DNA of 64,000 nucleotides from Icerya purchasi (taxonomy: Eukaryota; Arthropoda; Insecta; Hemiptera; Monophlebidae), in assembly GCA_039619475.1 (NCBI GenBank), contig CM077115.1, positions 29,153,083 through 29,217,082 on the forward strand, given 5' to 3'. Positions within the stretch are counted from its first letter, which is position 1. Every line of letters starts with the position of its first letter. A program made the position numbers and the translations under genes. The notes beneath the pieces were generated by a model that was given only the letters and a program-made list of their open reading frames with translations, was not told where the DNA came from and made no database searches. Shown piece by piece: positions 45,011 through 57,951 of this stretch.

Positions 45011-47430
45011 CCTATTCCTCATATCATTACAGCTCTCAGCATAGTTCTACTATCAATTTCTGACAGAGAAAATAAAAAACAGTTATTTCTTTTTCTAATT
45101 ATTCTCTAGGTTGTTTTTGTTCTGGTTTCATACCTGATAAAATAGAAATATAGCTCGTCTTTTTTTCTCAAACTAATACTTCCTGTTAGCAAATCCAAAC
45201 ACACACATACAAAAAAAGTCCTGCACGTTAAACGTGCTTCTTGTTCATGAATAATTGCTCTACAATTTATATTAATTGAAAAACTCACCATTTTGGGACC
45301 CGGGATGGTGGATCGAGTCTTCGAAATCTGAAAAGTGATCTCGCACGTTCGTGCATTTGTTTGCGCACATTGAAATATTTGTTTTCATTTTTAATTAAAT
45401 GTTTGGTTATTTATTTAATATTTTAGTTATTTTCTAGAATATCGCCTTTATTTATAATTTTCGAAAGTCGGTGCTGTTTTTTATGCCATGAATTTTGTCC
45501 TAGTATAAATGTAATAGTTGAATATGGAAAATAACTACGAAAGACTAATTTGAATTTGGCACTGAGTTCAACGAATAAGGCGATAAAAAGAATAATAAAC
45601 TGAAGTAGATTTCAACATTTTCGAATGCAGCTTATTTTTAAAAAGAATTCTGGTAAAACCTTCACAGAGCATTTTGATCCTCTATCAAGATTGCATTAAC
45701 GTGGGATTATTATATTTCGAAACTAAAAATTACAGTTTAAACGTTTAGATTTTAACATTTTCAACATCGACGATTTTGAGAAATGAAGTAGTAAAAGATT
45801 GATATTAATTAAGATAATATTTATATATTTACATTTCTGAAGAGTTTATATTACTTAATTGCATCATCCAATGAAAAGGAATAAGCATAAAAACGAAATT
45901 ATATATATATATATATATACATATATATATTTGTATATATATATATACACATATATTTATATGTACGAATGTGATGTATATGTGTATACAAATGGACCAT
46001 CTCGTAAAATGTAATATTCTAGGAAGTATCGACGCATGTATCCGAGCATGAATACATTATTTAGAAAGAAGCAGATGTTTAATGTAAGCGTCTGTCAGTG
46101 CGTCATCTCGTGTACTATTTTATTTCTGTATGTCCGACATAACCAAAACGAGACAAAAACATAGCTCGGCCTTTGGCACTACTTCCTCGTGGAACCAAAT
46201 CTAGAATTTTTACTTTCCTCAGATATTATACTACCGATTACTACAATAGGGATCCGATTTCGTGGACAAGGTATTAAAAATAAGCATAAATCTGCTGGAA
46301 GAATTCGATTTAGCCTATAAAGAGACCCGAATGTTAAACTCGGTAGAATGGCATGCAGTCACATACGGGACAACAGTAAGGAATAATGTTATTAATAGTA
46401 TTGCATACATTTTTCGTAGAATTAACATTTTTTACAACGGCGAGCTCGATAAACTGATATTGGCCAATAAGATGGTAACGAAGTTTGAAGCTTATTGGGT
46501 CTCAAAATCATTAAAATATCACTGAAAAATCATATGTTCATAAAATAGCACTGAATATGTAGCAAAGAAGAGTAGCAATTTTTCTTGGTAAATGAGACAA
46601 AATTGATCCGGTTATGTTATTCAATGCAGCCGCTTTCCCCGCCATAGCTTTTTTTTGCATTACTCCATTATCGAGTGGATTTAAAGTTGAGATGTACCGA
46701 TACTTAAATATCCTAGCAGTTAAAAACAAATTATGAACTAAAACACATTTCTACTTATTTTCCAGGTGTCTTTAGTTCACCTAAATTTCTATTTGTATTT
46801 AATAGTTGTTCGTACTCCTTTATCTCACCAATTTCGTAACGTATAAAAGAAATTTATGAGATTAAAGCTTTTTTTCTTTTATTTTAATTATTACGCGCGA
46901 AATTGAGCGGCAGATGTTTTTAGATAATTATACGTGTATTACGATTAATTAATCATCTTATAGGATTACGTTATTATTAATTGTAACAGTATTATACTTT
47001 TCGATTAAATTTTTATCGGATAAAAATTTCACAAACATATGTGATGTGCATTTTAAATGTTTTCGTTGCATATTGTATTTCGTGGATTTTAAAGGTATAT
47101 AATCTTTTTGATTTTTTTTCCTGTACGGATATGGAATGCTGTCGCTTGCTTTTTTGAGGAAAACTTACATGTAAAGTGGGTTTAGCATAATTCGTAGCGC
47201 TGTTATTAAGACCAGCGGTCGTCCAGTGGTCGAAATTCGACCGTAATTTACATACATTTATCCTCGAGGGACGAATGTACGAATTGGTGATTCAGTTTTG
47301 ATTAAATTAATAAGTACTATTTTCAATCATATTATTAACGAAACAATAATTGGTGCGTGGAAAAAGGAACAAGAAAAAAAAAATGTAGTACCCTATTCAT
47401 ATATACGAAATCATTTAAGGCACAAAAACA
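45011..47430. other. AT-rich region without recognisable genes
   Basis: (TA)n tracts occur at about 45901-45955. A frame at 46262-46525 (88 codons, MDKVLKISINLLEEFDL...) has no recognised domain. Nothing else is supported. Confidence 0.35.
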
Positions 47431-47439
47431 CTCACATTG

Positions 47440-48066
47440 AACAGAGCCATTCTGCTTATTCTCTTAATTCGTTTTCTCATATCCAATCTAAACCCGCTCC
47501 ATTAATATTGACCTTTTGTGGGTTCCTAGCCATTCTGGCATTGAGGGAAATTAGCGGATTTTTTAGCCCGTTCGGCCGCCCGCGATGGTCCTTTACTTCT
47601 GTAATTTTCCTACCTCGGACATCCTTCTTCTTTCCTCAGCTAATTATTCCCGACTATGGTCGGACATCTATCTATTTTCTAATCCCGCCTCTCATTATCT
47701 TCAAATTCAGCCGGTTCCCTGTTCTCATCCGTGGTTTCATTCCTCTTCTTATCAATGCTCATCGTTTCCTTAATCAGACTGCGTTATAATCACTCCCTTC
47801 TACCTTTTTCACGTTTTCGTTTTTCCCTGTCCTCCTCTCCCGATTATCCCCTTCATAGTTCCATCTCCCATATGTGATGAAAACCACATCTTCTTTGAAT
47901 GCGCTGCCCTTGATTCTGAGCGCTCTGTTTTGTACTCCAAAATCTTGGCATTGGGTCTTCCTGCTCCGTATAATTCTTCCTTCGTCTTTTCCTTTCCATC
48001 TCCACATATAATAATCGCTGTACTCCAATCTTTCCTAAGCTCTATTTCTAATCGTCTCTCTATTTA
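47440..48066 (+). mobile_element. family A RNase H to 3' end
   Basis: The plus strand reads DLLWVPSHSGIEGN at about 47509-47552 (RNase H C-terminal block), then in another frame DIYLFSNPASHYLQIQPVP. It continues with the zinc-finger region CDENHIFFECAAL (about 47873-47910) and a terminus near 48050-48066. The order matches the minus-strand copy at 11829-12430. Frame changes and an in-frame stop directly after GIEGN mark it as dead. No A tail is visible. Confidence 0.65.
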
Positions 48067-49710
48067 ACCCTTTCTATAATTTCGTTTTAACTGCCGAAAA
48101 AAGAAATGTGAGAAAAGGTTTTCTTAATAAACGTGAAAATTAAAGTACAACATTTAAATGGATAGGTAATTTATAGCAGCTGTTGTTTGGTTTTTTTGTT
48201 TGTTGTTGTAATACGTGTAAATCACATGTGAATTAAACCGATTTTACCTGAAAAAATGTACACATATTAGTTTTAAACAGAGGTTCGTCCCTTCCTCTTG
48301 TATTTAGGAAAAGAATAAAAAAAAAAAAAATCAGATAAATATAATATCAATTAGAATGGAAGCTATAGATATGTAACTGAAATCTCAGCATATTTCTAAA
48401 TAAACTCTCTCTCTTGGAGTGGATTTCATTGCGGGCGAATTAAATCAATTATAATTCATCCACTTTGAATTTACTTTACATTTACTCCGCTAATTTTTTG
48501 CAATGTATGAACGTAAACAATGAATGGTTTATTTTATTTAATTTAATTTAATTTAATTTATTTGGAACACATATTATGCATACATTTTTCTTTCTGTATT
48601 CTTTCTCCATGTGAACTTTAACTATGCCAAATCTCACAGTCCTCCGTGCGCGCAATATGCTTAAAAATGGGTGAAAAGTTTGTCCTTCACGTATTAATAT
48701 GTATGTAGGTAAACAGAATAAATATTACCTGTTGTCTGGATCAGATGGGAGGAAATAATTTTATTTAGTTTTATTAGGTTTTGAGATAGATGTTGTTGTT
48801 GGCAACGGCGGGTAAATTAATTGCTTATGGGATAATTTTGTTTTTTTATTTTAAATCCACCTTTAATGGGGTTTTTTTTTTTTTTGGTGACAGATTATAT
48901 CGATTTCTAAGAGTGATTTTTTTAGATGTTGTTTTAAATTCCATATTGCATATATTTTAACGTTTGCTTTTTGTCGTTTGGAATAATTGGCTTCTCGGAA
49001 GTTTAAATACAGTTTCACGTTCAGAATTAACTGTTCTAGAGTTAATAAATTTAATTTTTTTATGGGAGGGGGAGATTATTTAATCGTAAAAATCGGAAAA
49101 CATTATCACTGTTACATTCCCTAACGTAATAGTAGCGCTATTATTGTCAAGACCTATTTACTTTCTACATCGGCTGTGTTACCCCTCCTTGTTAAATTAG
49201 TTTAATTGTAAGTAAATTATTAAACTTTTCTACTAGCGGTGATTTTCCACCCAAAATTCAAACTGGACAATTTTAAATGTGTTCAGATATTTCGTGTTTA
49301 CTTCAGAGAAGGATCATCGAGACTGTTCAAATGTCAATCTACTAACTTCGTACCTCTTATTGTTAAACTATGTAAATTTATTTTTTAATTTTCGTTTACC
49401 TACTACGAGTCAATGATTGTTGCTTCAAATTTTCCAGTAATCGTAAGTTACACGCATTGACTTTATAACCAATAATCATTTCTTTTGCAGATTACCAATC
49501 TTCGAACATGTACGTAACCCGAAAACATGACTTCGCATATAAAGTTTAAAAAGACGCAATCGATCGATTGTCGAAACTTTTCCTCTGAGTAATAACAAAT
49601 ATGTGTATTTCTCCAGCATTTCTTTTTAAACCTTTTAAATTTTACTCCGAACATTGGGTGGGGGGGGGGGTATCGCCAGCAGAGGACATTACCTAACATT
49701 AGATTATATT
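48067..49710. other. AT-rich intergenic stretch
   Basis: A (TTTAA)n tract lies at 48533-48562, and a 10-12 bp G run at about 49660-49670. No gene is supported. Confidence 0.4.
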
Positions 49711-49719
49711 AGTGAGAGA

Positions 49720-50960
49720 GAGGGAGAAATGAAGTAGAACTGAATAGTACTAGCGATAAAAGAAATGAAAGACGCTATAGTAGGAATGATCGCCGGGGAT
49801 GGAAGTGAAAGAATAAACGAAGCACTATATGGAGTGGGCAAACCAAGATTCAGGAATTGTCTATAAAAGTGGGGGGCGTTTTATATAGACGCGTATTCGA
49901 AGAAGATGTGTTTTGTATCACACAGTAAATCAGAATCATCAGGATGAAAAGAACAAAAGGGAGAAGAGTACATAGAAAAACAAAAAGAGAATGCAGGAAG
50001 CCGACTATGGTCAAGGCGAAACCTGTAGTAGAAGAGATAAGAAAGCGCGAAAGATGAGCGAAGTCGTAGTACCAAGGACAAGGTGAAGGGTGAGTTTGAA
50101 TATTAAGATAAAAGGATTCAGGATTAGAGTATAAAAAGGGATAATTGACCGGTCTGAACGGCAGATCAAGCTGATAAACCAATCAGTTCATGTTCATTAC
50201 CCTCAGTGTCAACATGGCAGGGGGTCCATAAGAAATCGATTTGTATGGAACGAGCGCTAAACAATCTCGTGACAAGAGAAGGAATCAGGAGAATTATGAA
50301 GTCTGAGGAATGACGAGGAAGAGGAGAGGAGATGGACAGTAGCACATCCTTAGAATCCAAGACTAGCAGAAATTTATTAGAACCATTTGTAGAAGTGACG
50401 TATTAGATAGCAGAAAGGATAACTGTGGACTCCGCGGTGAATGTAGAGCAGAGAGACGGGCAGTTTATAAGATTCAAAGTAGTTGAGCGATGGAACAAGG
50501 TCAGCATTAGCTTCTGAAATGGACTTAGCGGTGGAATAAAGAACGATATCGTTTGCGAAATATAGGGAAGATAATTTAAGAGGAAGACGAGCTATGCTGA
50601 AGATATAAATATTAAAAAGGGTAGGGCTATGGCGGGAGCCCTGCGGTAGACCGTGAAATATTTTCCTTGAAGTGGAGTAAGCACATGAGTAGATAGATGC
50701 GCAGTTATATTTTGAAAGAGTTTGACAATAAATGAGGTAAACTGGGGAGGAATGTTATCGGAAACATTTTGTTTCTGAAGACTATTGAAGACATCCCCAT
50801 GAAGGGGATGATAGTATAATTTTTGTTTATAGAAAATTTATAGATGTCTGCAAGAACAAAACTAATGGAATCATGAGGACCAAACCGAGGATGGAAACAA
50901 ACATGAAAGCCTGACCCTGGAATTGGACACGTCAAGACGGTTCCTTCTCTTTAAATTCAT
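49720..50960 (-). mobile_element. family A RT-RNase H relic
   Basis: The longest family A piece. On the minus strand, HGLPQGSRHSPTLFNIYIF (RT motif B, about 50600-50660) leads in one open frame to LYFANDIVLYSTA (motif C, about 50530-50565). Here the first catalytic Asp of the F/YADD box is Asn. Further on come IQIDFLWTPCHVDTEGNEH (about 50195-50250, RNase H end) and SSPFCSFHPDDSDLLCD with KHIFFE (about 49905-49960, zinc finger). Stops and frame changes separate these. Upstream endonuclease and the 3' tail are not seen. Confidence 0.7.
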
Positions 50961-51239
50961 TACCGATAAAGGATAATACAAACATTTCGCATCTTTTTCG
51001 AAGCGATGTGGACTCACAATTAACGGAACCTAGTTTAAAGAGGTCGAAACAAACATTATACATAACAGAATGGTGAATAAAAAACGGTGTCATTCAACTT
51101 TGTTTTCTGTAGCCGGTTAGTTTATATTCTCACAAGATACTCGAATTTCGTAAATATCCTAGCATGTAGGTGATTCATATACAGGAGGAGAACATGGTGA
51201 AGTGGCCAATGTTGAAATTCTAATAGTCGCTCGAAATCG

Positions 51240-52220
51240 ATGATATAATGAAATTATCGAGCAGCCAAAATTTAACACAAAAGCGTGTGATACTGAACCA
51301 GAACAATTATATTCGGCATTCTGATTCTTTAATATGTATAGTGAAATCATATCTTTTAAACAGAAAATTTTATGTTAAACTGAATAATTATGAGTCACCC
51401 GAAGAGCACATAATTGCTGGTGTACCGCAAGGGAGCATTTTAGGACCGTATTTATTTATAATATTTTTAAACGACATTCCGAAAATCAAAGAGTCTGAAA
51501 TATACCTATATGCAGATGATACTACAATAGTAGCATCATCCTATAGAACAGACACAATAGCAAATAGACTGCAAAAAGCAGCCGACACGCTAGTAAAATA
51601 TTTTAAAAAGTGGCAGGTTAAAATAAACAACAATAAAACGGAAACCATTTTATTTACTAGAAGACGACCATGTATACGAAAAGAAGTAAACATCCAAGAC
51701 AGGCAGGTGAAATGGAAGGATGAAATCTAGTACACCTAAGTTTAACACTTGATAAAAGATTAACCTTCACGAAACTAATCAAAAATAAAGTTATAAAAGC
51801 TCAGAAAGAGATTTGTTGTCTATACCCATACTTTAATAGAAAACCCCATTTAACACCTGAAAACAAACTTATTATCTATAAACAAATCATTCTTCCCAAA
51901 ATATTATATGCAGTAATAATTTCGTCGTCTACCAATTAAATTATTTTTCAAGAACTCCAAAGAATTCAAAATCATCGTCTACGAATAGTATACTAAATAA
52001 ACCACGATACACTAACATCAGTACTATGCACAAATATGTAAAAATACCGTATATTCAGGAGAAATAGTAATTACAGAGAACACGCGGAAATGTTTTGAAA
52101 CGTGCAGTGTATCTCACTTAATATTAATAAATAATATAGGTTCTTATGATTATCAAACCCTAAAGCTCAGATACAAAAAATATAAACATAGAAGGATAAA
52201 GCACATACTATTAACCTAAA
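51240..52220 (+). mobile_element. Jockey-like RT fragment
   Basis: The frame 51248-51730 encodes the RT palm: SYLLNRKFYVKLN, GVPQGSILGPYLFIIFLND (motif B), YLYADDTTIVASSYRT with YADD at 51509-51520 (motif C), KKWQVKINNNKTETILFTRR (motif D). After a stop and frame change the thumb continues: LTLDKRLTFTKLIKNKV, YPYFNRKPHLTPENKLIIYK, and ends RYKKYKHRRIKH near 52165-52200. The same ending words occur in the Jockey element at 55165-56088, so the two are related but diverged. Endonuclease and ORF1 are missing. Confidence 0.75.
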
Positions 52221-52570
52221 GGAATAATTGTACCAAACTCTTGTGTCTGGTGATTGCATAATGTCTAAATTATTTGTATTTCGTATCAATGCTAAGCAAG
52301 TTGCGAATTTCGACTTCTCGACGCGTACGTAATATTCGTTATCGAGTAAATTAGTATAGATCTTCCCCTTTATTTTCTGGAAGGATTTACGCATGTATGC
52401 AGGTGTTTTTTTTTTATTGTTTTTTCCGCAAACTTTAATTATGTACGACTAATAATAAGTAAATTTATAAGTCTCATGTTCCTATCCGGTAAAAAACACT
52501 CGTTTTCGGTACGGATAAAACAAAATTTAAAAGGTTTTCTATTATTATATAGAAGTGTATAAATATACGT

Positions 52571-52602
<32 letters not shown>

Positions 52603-54512
52603 GGCACCCTTATGTCTACTCTGAAAGGTGAAGCGTATTTTTTTATCATATTCAGTAATGTGTGTAAAGTTTTACCGTTTAAAACAAGTATCGTGCTAGT
52701 GCCCCGCTCGGTGACTGTGGTTTTTATGATAAATACTGAAATTATTTTAGTTCATTATCTATACGTGCTACGACACAAATGAAAAAGTAAAAAGATCAAC
52801 TTGATAATTTTCTAGAACTTCAAGCAGAAAGGTGAAAAGCAAAAACCTTAACGCGAGTACGAAAAAATTTTAGCATCAAATCAGCTGAACGGTCAATTAA
52901 TTAATGCGTTTCGATTTTGGCGCGAAATGTAACTGTACTTGGAACGAACGATGAAAAGAGAAAAAAGAAAATGACGCTTTCTCACCGTCTCTTCACTGTT
53001 AGTACAGTTCCCTGACTAGTATCATCTGGGTCATGTCAGCTAACAGTTAAATCAATCCGCTTGTCGGCGGAGCAATTAAGAAGATAAATTAAGTCACTTA
53101 ACGTAGAAATGTTTACTTATATTTTTAATGAACATCGACAAACGTGTCGGCCCAACTAAAATTTTGTCTGGGAAAGATAAAAAAAATAAAATGCAATAAA
53201 TCATAAAATGCGTTAAAAACCCAAATTGGAATGCTGAATTGCCTGACGATGACACGTGAAAAGAATAAAAAGTAAATAATCCTTAATACGGTATATATTC
53301 ATATATTAGCATATATATATATGTGCGGATATCGATGTACAAACATACTTGGATCGCATTTATGTCAAACATTTATAATTAGCCTTAATAATGCAATCCC
53401 GCATATGTAATTGCATTGTATAGTATATTGCACGAATACTCTAGATCTGGATATAAGAATGTATAAATCTCGTAATTATGATGCCCTAATCAGGTCAAAA
53501 ATTTTTCTTCCAACAAAATTTAAAAGTTTCTATTTACTTTTTCTGGCATGAACGACTTTTTCAGAACAATACGCAAATATCGTATTTTATTTCAAAACGA
53601 AAAGACGAAATTTCAAAAGTTTTTGCAATTTTTGCGAAATTATTAACATTGCCCTCATCAGCCTAATGGTATACATTTTATTTCACTTTCCAATATCAGT
53701 TGTATATGTACAATATTTAGGAATTTGGGCAAAGATTCTTTTCTCATGAATTTTAAATTTCGTTAGAAGGTTTGTCTGTTTTCTTTTTTAATTTAGAATA
53801 TTGTATTGATTAAAGTGTACATCATTGAACTTTCGGATAATTGTTTACAGACGCTAAGCGCTGTGTTCTATATAGGTTTCGTGCTTGATGGATCTAACTG
53901 CTTTTTAAACATCCCGTGTTTCTTCTTCCTTAATTATTTATAGCCAGATTCCTTTGTCCGTTTGTACTGTGGGCTCTGTAATTGCAGATGTGGCCATGGT
54001 ATGGGACAGCTAACTCCTTTTGCTCTTACCTTCGTCATTTCTTTTCTTTTCAGGATACATACATACGTTTGGCATTTTTCGACGTTGATTGTTATTGTTT
54101 CTCCATCTTTGGTATAGCATTCTTTATCAGATTCCATTCCTTGTTACTCCTAATTGCTGCTATGTACACATGTTGATGGGTAATCGTCCGTTGCTGACAA
54201 GCCCAGGGAAAAACCCAAACAAGAAAAAAAAAATACATATATACAGCTAAATAAAAAATAAAAATTTGCGTCTTGACTTTAAACTTTTATTGTTTAGCTA
54301 TTATTGATATCTTCCATCCTTGGTGTCATTTTATACACTTGAATTAACATAAACTACATCAACATTAAACACAAATATATTAAAGTAATATTAAAAATAT
54401 AAATATCACCGACATGTTTCGGAGTAAAAACTTTACATTCCTGGTATAAAAAGAAACAAAATGAACTATTTCTAATATGCACAAACATAACGATATATTA
54501 TAAACTCGATAA
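52221..54512. other. AT-rich stretch with (GTT)n microsatellite
   Basis: (GTT)n at about 52567-52603. The region around 53930-54200 is less AT-rich and contains overlapping short frames on both strands, none identified. Confidence 0.4.
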
Positions 54513-54642
54513 GAGTGGACTCGCGATTATCCGGATCGCGTTTATTCGGACTCCGTATTATCCGGATTGATATTTCAAAAAAGACAAAAAAAAAAAAAAG
54601 AAGAAGTAAAAGCCAAAGCGCTTTTGTAAAATCCACAGCAAT

Positions 54643-54888
54643 ATGCAGTACGTATCTGAATATTTCTTTACATTTGCTGCAAATGAAGATGCTGTGAAAT
54701 TTTTAAAATTTGGTTTCAAAGAGTTTGTGCCCGCAGCTGCGAAACATTTGTCCGACAAACAGTTACCGAGAAAAGCAATCCTTATTTTCGGTAATTCACC
54801 TTCCCATCCGGCAACTGAGGAGTTACAAGATGATGATATAGGGACAATGTTTCTTCTAGCAAACGTTACATCGGTTTGTCAACCTATG
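54643..54888 (+). pseudogene. Tigger DDE transposase, 5' remnant
   Basis: This encodes part of the DDE_1 transposase domain: NEDAVKFLKFGFKEFVPAA, KAILIFGNSPSHPATEEL and DIGTMFLLANVTSVCQPM. In active Tigger transposases the ILxxDNxPSHP block holds the second catalytic Asp; here it is Gly (IFGNSPSHP). The frame then runs into the Jockey insertion directly after QPM. Residues beyond 54889 in this frame belong to the retrotransposon tail, not the transposase. Confidence 0.75.
54878..54888 (+). repeat. target duplication of the Jockey insertion, left copy
   Basis: GTCAACCTATG occurs here and at 59391-59401 and nowhere between at the element edges. It encodes part of the Tigger VCQPM motif. Confidence 0.9.
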
Positions 54889-55164
54889 AAAGAAAGAAAG
54901 AAAGCCATATATTTTGACAAAAGTAAATTAAACAATCATAAAAGTGATAGCGAAAATTGCGTACCGGCTCATCAAGACTTAACCGCAATGTCATAATGCT
55001 ATAATATAGTATGCATAGATATTCCTAAATACAATATAAATATAATAAAAATCATAATAAAAATTACAAAGGGAAAACAAAGCAAAGAAGAAAATAAAAA
55101 CCCTAGCTATATGAATATACCGCCAATATTATAAATAAAACCATGCCCAATTAACTACGTGGAC

Positions 55165-57942
55165 TCACGGGTTGATTAAATTATGCTTAATCCGGCGATG
55201 CTTATATCTAACATACATTCGGGCTAGTTGCTCAGAATTATAATCTCCAATATTTCTGATAAGTACATTGCTATGATTGGGACACTGCTGGAAAAATTTT
55301 TTAGCCAAACTGATTACGAATTCTTTTAAGTAGGGCAGCTGTAGCGAGATATGCAAACTATCAATTCTAGTCCAACGGGGGACTTTTAAAATGCACCGGC
55401 AACACTTATTTTGAAGCAACTGCAGTTGATTAAAATTAGAATCTGAAATTGAGCACCAAACTGGAGCTGAATAAGTCAATACAGGTCTAATGACGCTTTT
55501 ATAGATAATTAGTTTATTAGCATTACTTAGGTATGATCTACGATTTATAATCGGATACAAAGCTGCGATAACTCTATTAGTCTTCACTTCCGCGTGCCTC
55601 ACGTGCTCTTTAAAAGTTAATCTTCTATCTAGGATTACCCCAAGGTATCGAACATACTCTGCCCACTTAATACTAGTCCCTTTAATACACACTTGCCTTG
55701 GTGGAGTGGGGTATCTGCGAGTAAAAAGTATCGCTTCTGTTTTGGACGGGTTTATTTCACATTTCCATTTTTCTAAAAATTTTAAAAGTCGCAAACTGTG
55801 CAGTTGTAGTCGATTATAAATAGTAGATGTTCTGTATGAACTGCAGTATAAAGCAGTGCCATCAGCATACAAAGCCAAATTGGTATGCTGCAGTTTCGGA
55901 AGATCGGAAAAATAAATTGTAAAGAGAAAGGGGCCTAGAACACTACCTTGCGGTACCCCCGCAAGGACAGTTCTGGGCAATGACTTCGCGTCCTGTACAG
56001 ATACATAAAAGGTTCTATTGCGGAGATAGCTTTGAATAACTCTAATTAAATAATTCGGAAATTTAAACTTTAACATTTTGAAAAGCAAACCGTCATGCCA
56101 AGTTGTGTATCAAAAGCTTTTGCAATATCAAATAAAATTAACCCCGTGTGTTTATTCAAATTAAAGTTATGCAAGACATGGTCCGCTATCCTGGCAATCT
56201 GATGTGTGGTAGAATGCCTCGGTCTGAAACCAAATTGCTCCGCTGGAATAATGTTGTTATTGTCAGCAAATTTACGAAGTCTCTGCAGTATAACTTTTTC
56301 CGCGATTTTGCTTAAGTTACTGAGCAAACTAATAGGTCGTATATTATTCAGTTGCGAAGAGTCTTTGCCCGGTTTAGGTAGTGCAATTATTTTAGCTGTC
56401 TTCCAAGCGGTTGGAAAATAGCCGTACCACATCGCGGCATTGATTATATGTGTTAGCTCAAGTACACCGTTCTGTGGGATTTTATTTAAGATTTTTGCAG
56501 GGATGTTGTCGTCACCAGAAGACATTTTATTTCTTGATTTTTTTTAGGTAACTTGATACTTCCGTCGGCGTAGCGGGATAAAACCCCGAAAGGGGAAGTT
56601 GAAAGCGTGCGAAGTTGTCGGAAGCAGACCGTGTTAATAACCTTTTAACCGTATTGGTAACTAACCTATTGTGGTACGTGGATGTGGGCCGAGAGCTCGC
56701 TTTATGTATGTTAACAAAATTCTCGGCTAACAACTCTGCCTTGGCCTGGTCCTTATACACATATACGTTGAGGTTTTGATCAAGAATCGGCGGAATTACA
56801 CTATAGCTCTTATTGTACTTCGAGCACACTTTCCATAAGCTTTTGTCCTGTGCATTTGCATTAGCAAGAGATTTCTGAAATTTATCATTTCTTATTTTGT
56901 TGAGAAAAAATTTTATTATTTTGTTAAAGAATTTAATGACCGGCTTCAAATAACTAGTATACGAGTGAAATCGATATTTTGTATATATTCTACGAACGAA
57001 GTTTTTAAATTTAATTATAATCTGCAAAAAATAAGGAATAGTAACTTGTGGAAAAAGCTGACACGTCTTTTTTGGCACATATAGGCTAATACTATCCGTA
57101 ATTAACTTAGTAAAGTAATTTAGCCTCCTATCAATATCAGCCGTATCTTTGATTGGTAGATTAAGATTAATGTTATCTGACAAATATTTTTTAAAACTAG
57201 CCCAGTCTACATTATTAAAATCCAGGTACGCGGGATTATTTAGCGCCGGCTTAGTATTATTAATAACGGTAAAAATAGGTTTATGGTCCGAAGTAAGATG
57301 CTCGAATGTTACGGGTACATTCACCTTAATATTTTTTACTATAATTAGGTCTAAAATGCTGCAGCGTAGTTGATTTGAAGCAGGAAAGTAAGTGGGTTCA
57401 CGAGGAGCCAAAATATGAAAGTTATTTCCAGAGGCCATATTGGATAAAATATTGCCCGCTAGATTGTTATTAAAACAGCCCCATATTCTACTCTTGGCAT
57501 TTAGATCGCCAGCTAATATGATCTTAGGATGTAAATTAAGGAGGGATCTAATATCTTCCGCGAATTTATGTGTATATCGAGGTGGCTTATACACAGCACA
57601 AATTACAAATGAGTTTATGTTTTGGTTACCATGACCTGAGAAATCGGTAAAAATCTTTACTGCAATGCACTGAACGTGCTCCATACGCGGCGAGCGCAGT
57701 AGAACATGTCTAATATTTTTGTTTATGAGCAGAGCTACTCCGCCACTTCTACGATTAACATCCTCTCTATAAAAAGCAAACCCTGGAAATTTTAAAGAGA
57801 CCGAGGAGTGCAAATTGGTTTCCGACAGGGCAGTTACGTGGATCTGCTTATTACAGATAAATTCATATAGCTCATCGTACTTATTAGCAATAGAATTACA
57901 ATTCCAAGCAACCAGACGTACACCATTGCTATTACAGATCAT
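55165..57942 (-). pseudogene. Jockey ORF2, endonuclease-reverse transcriptase, frameshifted
   Basis: The endonuclease part (57942-56527) is open and shows the APE-type blocks VAWNCNSI, ALSETNL, GGVALLI, AVYKPP, LAGDLNAKS, ILDLII and LTSDHKPI. Near 56525, beside an A-rich run, the frame shifts. RT then continues (56525-56090) with GDDNIPAKIL, ALPKPGKDS, RPISLLSNLSKIAEK, FGFRPRHSTTHQIA and motif A LFDIAKAFDT. Just after motif A an extra CA dinucleotide (about 56102) shifts the frame again. The final frame (56088-55165) has GVPQGSVLGPFLFTIY (motif B), motif C as LYADGTALYCSS with the second Asp of YADD replaced by Gly, EKWKCEINPSKTEAILF and YLGVILDRRLTF. It ends KHRRIKHNLINP. There is no RNase H. 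The copy cannot make a working polymerase. Confidence 0.85.
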
Positions 57943-57951
57943 TGATAACAA

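Noticed and set aside
53930..54200. Less AT-rich segment with short frames on both strands, considered as a host exon
   Set aside because: No domain, no consistent splice sites and no recognisable family words.
57149..57634. Plus-strand frames opposite the Jockey endonuclease
   Set aside because: These are antisense shadows of a well-supported coding frame.
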